This document shows, in pieces, positions 6,358 through 8,477 of a DNA stretch of 8,477 nucleotides; position 1 is the stretch's first letter, and each line of letters starts with the position of its first letter. The position numbers and the translations under genes are program-made. The DNA lies in the NCBI GenBank assembly GCA_017998735.1, contig JAGOCN010000053.1, positions 1 through 8,477 on the forward strand. The letters are read 5' to 3'. The notes under the pieces were generated by a model. The model did not search any database. It had not been told where the DNA came from and was given only the letters and a program-made list of their open reading frames with translations. This stretch comes from Giesbergeria sp. GTDB lineage: Bacteria; Pseudomonadota; Gammaproteobacteria; Burkholderiales; Burkholderiaceae_C.

Positions 6358-6417
6358 GGCAATGGGGGTCAGATCACGATTTCGCGCAGAGAAACTCGGG
6401 CTCTGACCCCCATTGCC
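6358..6417. repeat. REP-like element with perfect 16-bp inverted repeat
   Basis: GGCAATGGGGGTCAGA (6358-6373) and TCTGACCCCCATTGCC (6402-6417) are exact reverse complements separated by 28 bp. The spacer contains TCACGATTTCGCGCAGAG and a CTCGGGC segment. Ends of the type GGGGTCAGA...TCTGACCCC are, from memory, common REP/BIME-like sequences mobilised by Y1 REP-associated transposases in many proteobacteria. No transposase lies nearby, so this would be a non-autonomous copy. Confidence 0.7.
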
Positions 6418-6477
6418 GGAAGGTTGCGCGCTGCGTTTGCAGCCAGCCATGGTCTGTCTGAGGCATGTCGCCAATCA

Positions 6478-6540
6478 GGCAAAAGTGCTTCCAGCGCAGG
6501 TACAGCTTGCGCCAGCAGCTCCTCTTTCAATAGCAAAAAC
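6478..6540 (-). repeat. interspersed repeat, copy C
   Basis: On the minus strand it contains GCTATTGAAAGAGG, the core AGCTGCTGGCGC (6509-6520), then a CTGCGCTGGAAGCACTTTTGCC tail. The whole length aligns with copy B apart from scattered substitutions and a small indel next to the core. The orientation is opposite to copy B. Confidence 0.7.
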
Positions 6541-6613
6541 CGATGTTGCCTGTTGAATGGCTGCAGGTCGGTCAGGGCAAAAATGCGCTGGCCGCTACCC
6601 TGCGGGTTTTGCA

Positions 6614-6622
6614 AAGGAAGGA
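6614..6622 (+). promoter_or_regulatory. ribosome binding site of the DUF924 gene
   Basis: AAGGAAGGA ends 8 nt before ATG 6631 and decides this start over the earlier ATG at 6289 in the same frame. Confidence 0.65.
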
Positions 6623-6630
6623 CTGCCGCC

Positions 6631-7308
6631 ATGGCCCATCCCGACACGTTTTCCTCGCCTTCAAACGTTTCTGCTGCTACTGACACTGCGGCCGCTGCCG
6701 CTTCTGCAGACCCGCGCATTGCCACGGTGCTGGAGTTCTGGCTGGGCGCGCCCGTGCCCACCGATGCGTCGGCCCTCACGCGCCAGGCGCTGTGGTTCAC
6801 CAAGTCGGACGCGCTGGACCAGGAAATCCGCAGCCGCTTTGGCGCCTGGGTGCAGGACGCCCGCGCCGGCCGGCTGGACGGCTGGGCAGACACCGCCCAC
6901 GGGCGCCTGGCGCTGGTGCTGCTGCTCGACCAGTTCAGCCGCAACGCCTGGCGCGGCCAGCCGGAGAGCTTTGCCGGTGATGCCCAGGCGCTGGCCCTGG
7001 CGCTGCAAGCGCAGGACAACGGCCACTGGGAGGCCGTGGCGCCGCTGGCACGGTTTTTTCTGGCGCTGCCGCTGGAGCATGCCGAAGACCCTGCCCTGCA
7101 GGCGCGCAGCGTGGCGCTGTTCACGCAGCTGGCTGCGCAGGCCACGCCCGAGACGCAACCGGTGCTCTCCAGTGCGCTGGAATTTGCGCACAAACACCAG
7201 CAGGTCATTGCCCGCTTTGGCCGCTTTCCGCAGCGCAACGCGGCGCTGGGCCGCACCAGCACGGCCGAAGAAGCAGCGTTTGTGGCGCAGCCGGGAACCG
7301 GGTTTTAA
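6631..7308 (+). CDS. DUF924 family protein, 225 aa
   Basis: A soluble, mostly alpha-helical protein that matches DUF924 from end to end. Visible are VLEFWLG (33-39), LWFTKSDALDQEIRSRFG (54-71), LDGWADTAHGRLALVLLLDQFSRNAWRG (82-109, the family's DQF-RN signature), RFFLALPLEHAEDPALQ (141-157), and the closing FAHKHQQVIARFGRFPQRNAALGRTST (185-211). The fold in this family is TPR-like, and its biochemical role is unknown. The first 28 residues are Ala/Ser-rich and outside the domain. It stands alone, after a repeat-rich gap, and converges with the OmpA-type gene. No promoter was recognised with confidence. Confidence 0.92.
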   Translation: MAHPDTFSSPSNVSAATDTAAAAASADPRIATVLEFWLGAPVPTDASALTRQALWFTKSDALDQEIRSRFGAWVQDARAGRLDGWADTAHGRLALVLLLDQFSRNAWRGQPESFAGDAQALALALQAQDNGHWEAVAPLARFFLALPLEHAEDPALQARSVALFTQLAAQATPETQPVLSSALEFAHKHQQVIARFGRFPQRNAALGRTSTAEEAAFVAQPGTGF

Positions 7309-7387
7309 AGCCAGCTGGGCGGGGCTGTGTCGCGCTGCTCCGAAAGCTTCACAGCCAACAACACCCAGCGTCAAAAACCCAACGGAA

Positions 7388-7418
7388 AACGCCAGCAGGC
7401 AAAAGCCCTGCTGGCGTT
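7388..7418 (-). terminator. strong hairpin between convergent genes
   Basis: AACGCCAGCAGG (7388-7399) and CCTGCTGGCGTT (7407-7418) form a perfect 12-bp stem with a 7-nt CAAAAGC loop. On the minus strand the hairpin is followed by TTTTCC and, a little further on, GGGTTTTTG, so it best serves the OmpA-type gene ending at 7442. On the plus strand no T-run follows, but the hairpin may still help end the DUF924 transcript. Confidence 0.7.
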
Positions 7419-7441
7419 GCACGCGTTTCAAAGCGCCGGGA

Positions 7442-8362
7442 TCAGCGGCCGCGCAAATTGCCCTGTTCGTCGGCAATCACGATTTCCACGCGGCGGTTCA
7501 TGGCGCGGCCTTCGGGCGAGCCGTTGTCGGCCACCGGGTGGCTCTTGCCAAAGCCGCGGGACGCAATGCGGGCGCGGTCGATGCCGCGCTGCACCAGCGC
7601 ATCGCCGGCGGCCTGCGCACGGCGCTCGGACAGGGACAGGTTGTAGCTGTCGTTGCCGACACTGTCGGTGAAGCCTTCGATCAGCACCTTGCGGTCCGGA
7701 AACTGCTTCAGAAAGCTGGCCAGCTTGTCCATGCGCGGGGCAGCCTGGGCCGACAGCTCGGCCTTGTCAAAGGCAAACAGCACATCGCCCAGCGTGACCA
7801 GCAGGCCGCGCTCGGTCTGCTGCGCTTCCAGGTCGCGCAGCTGGCCTTCCAGCGCACGCACCCGGTCCTGGGCGGCGGTGGCGGCCTGCTGCTGCTGGCG
7901 GGCGCGCTGCTCGGCGCTCATGGCCTGCTGCTGTGACAGCTGGGCATTGCGCGTGGCCTCCTGGGCGCGCTGCGTGGCCAGCTCGGCCTCGGTGGTGCGG
8001 GCCTGCAGGCGCAGGCGGTCGGTTTCGCTGCCGGTCTGCTGCACCTGCGCTTCCAGGTCGCGGGCACGGGCGGTGTTGCTGGCGATTTCGGCGCGGCGCT
8101 CGGCCACATAGGCCAGGTGGTTGGTCTCGGTCTGGTCGTGGTCCTTGTTCCAGGCCTGGTCGGCACGGGCCAGCGCATCGCGTGCTTCCTTGAGTTCAAG
8201 CTGGGCATAGCGGCCCACGGCCGGATCGGCACTGGTGCGCTCGACGGTGCTGCGCGCCTGCTCCAGCGAAGGCAGCGGGGCGCGGCTGGCGCAGGCGGAC
8301 AGCAGTCCGGCGGTCAACAGGGCAGCGCCCAGGGTGCAATAGCGGCGAAGAAGGGGGTGCAT
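7442..8362 (-). CDS. OmpA-family peptidoglycan-binding lipoprotein
   Basis: A 306-residue outer-membrane lipoprotein. The N-terminus has a basic start, a hydrophobic core and the lipobox LLSAC (C24). Alanine at +2 predicts Lol sorting to the outer membrane. Residues 30-95 (LEQARSTVERTSADPAVGRYAQLELKEARDALARAD region) look like the DUF4398 module. Residues 85-185 are a charged Gln/Ala/Arg/Glu-rich coiled coil. Residues 190-297 are an OmpA C-terminal domain: LLVTLGDVLFAFDKAEL, EGFTDSVGNDSYNLSLSERRA and a GFGKSHPVADN...GRAMNRRVEI ending. D233 and R248 fall where OmpA D271 and R286 bind meso-diaminopimelate of peptidoglycan. The likely role is tethering the outer membrane to the cell wall, with the coil spanning the periplasm. 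A ribosome binding site, AAGGA (8371-8375), precedes the ATG by 8 nt. DUF4398 lipoproteins often sit in pairs, but the window ends too soon to see an upstream partner. Confidence 0.92.
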   Translation of the reverse strand: MHPLLRRYCTLGAALLTAGLLSACASRAPLPSLEQARSTVERTSADPAVGRYAQLELKEARDALARADQAWNKDHDQTETNHLAYVAERRAEIASNTARARDLEAQVQQTGSETDRLRLQARTTEAELATQRAQEATRNAQLSQQQAMSAEQRARQQQQAATAAQDRVRALEGQLRDLEAQQTERGLLVTLGDVLFAFDKAELSAQAAPRMDKLASFLKQFPDRKVLIEGFTDSVGNDSYNLSLSERRAQAAGDALVQRGIDRARIASRGFGKSHPVADNGSPEGRAMNRRVEIVIADEQGNLRGR

Positions 8363-8477
8363 GGTGGGGTTCCTTGGAGGGGGTTTCAGACGGGTGCTGC
8401 GTGGCAGAACCCGCTTTGGAAAAACCGGGGGAAAAGAGAAAAAACGGTGGAGGCAGGAAAAGCAAAGAGCGCGGGGC
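8363..8477. other. upstream flank of the OmpA-type gene
   Basis: It contains the ribosome binding site and a purine-rich stretch on the plus strand (8417-8472). I see no gene end and no convincing promoter before the window stops. Confidence 0.4.

Larger units (their letters stand above)
6254..6630. other. repeat-rich intergenic region
   Basis: This 377-bp gap holds no gene. It contains, in order, a tail fragment of the interspersed element (6291-6311), a REP-like inverted repeat (6358-6417), a full element copy (6478-6540), and the ribosome binding site of the DUF924 gene. A frame is open through much of it but only as an upstream extension of the DUF924 gene, and its translation is unlike that family. 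Confidence 0.65.

Noticed and set aside
6289..6630. Upstream extension of the DUF924 frame
   Set aside because: It would translate the repeat elements, and a good ribosome binding site sits before ATG 6631.
1..8477. CRISPR arrays, tRNAs, insertion sequences, retron- or defence-type operons
   Set aside because: No regularly spaced repeats, tRNA cloverleaf, transposase, nuclease or reverse transcriptase motifs were seen on either strand.

Overview
The window is GC-rich chromosomal DNA of betaproteobacterial character, most likely a member of the Comamonadaceae (Acidovorax, Comamonas or a relative). The evidence is the codon use, the protein families present, and an interspersed intergenic repeat with the core AGCTGCTGGCGC that I recognise from that family. 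No rRNA, tRNA, CRISPR array or insertion sequence is visible.

Layout from left to right. Positions 1-382 hold no gene I can support, only one copy of the interspersed repeat. A small, comparatively AT-rich gene at 383-715 (+) encodes a 110-residue membrane protein of holin-like appearance. Converging on it is a 469-residue HipA-type kinase with its own N-terminal winged helix-turn-helix, YjjJ/HipH type (773-2182, -). It has a candidate promoter overlapped by one of two 11-bp direct repeats. Diverging from it is a VanZ-family polytopic membrane protein (about 2515-3774, +) whose stop codon lies inside a second repeat copy that also forms a terminator-like hairpin.

Next comes a two-gene minus-strand operon, 5287 to 3951. 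It encodes a membrane-anchored TlpA-type thioredoxin-fold protein with an Lgt-like four-helix N-terminal part, then a DsrE-like small protein, coupled by an ATGA overlap. Divergent from it is an Aag/Mpg-family 3-methyladenine DNA glycosylase (5546-6253, +). A 377-bp gap follows (6254-6630) that is packed with repeats: a tail fragment of the interspersed element, a REP-like perfect 16-bp inverted repeat, and a full inverted copy of the element. Then come a DUF924 protein (6631-7308, +) and, convergent to it, an OmpA-type peptidoglycan-binding lipoprotein with a long coiled coil (7442-8362, -). A strong 12-bp stem hairpin separates these last two.

Taken together this looks like a housekeeping and envelope region (redox, DNA repair, cell-wall anchoring) sprinkled with small repeats. 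It does not look like a defence island. The parts most worth a second look are the orphan HipA-like kinase with its operator-like repeats, the holin-like small gene, the Lgt-like/thioredoxin fusion coupled to DsrE, and the repeat families. I see no convincing wholly new multi-gene system.
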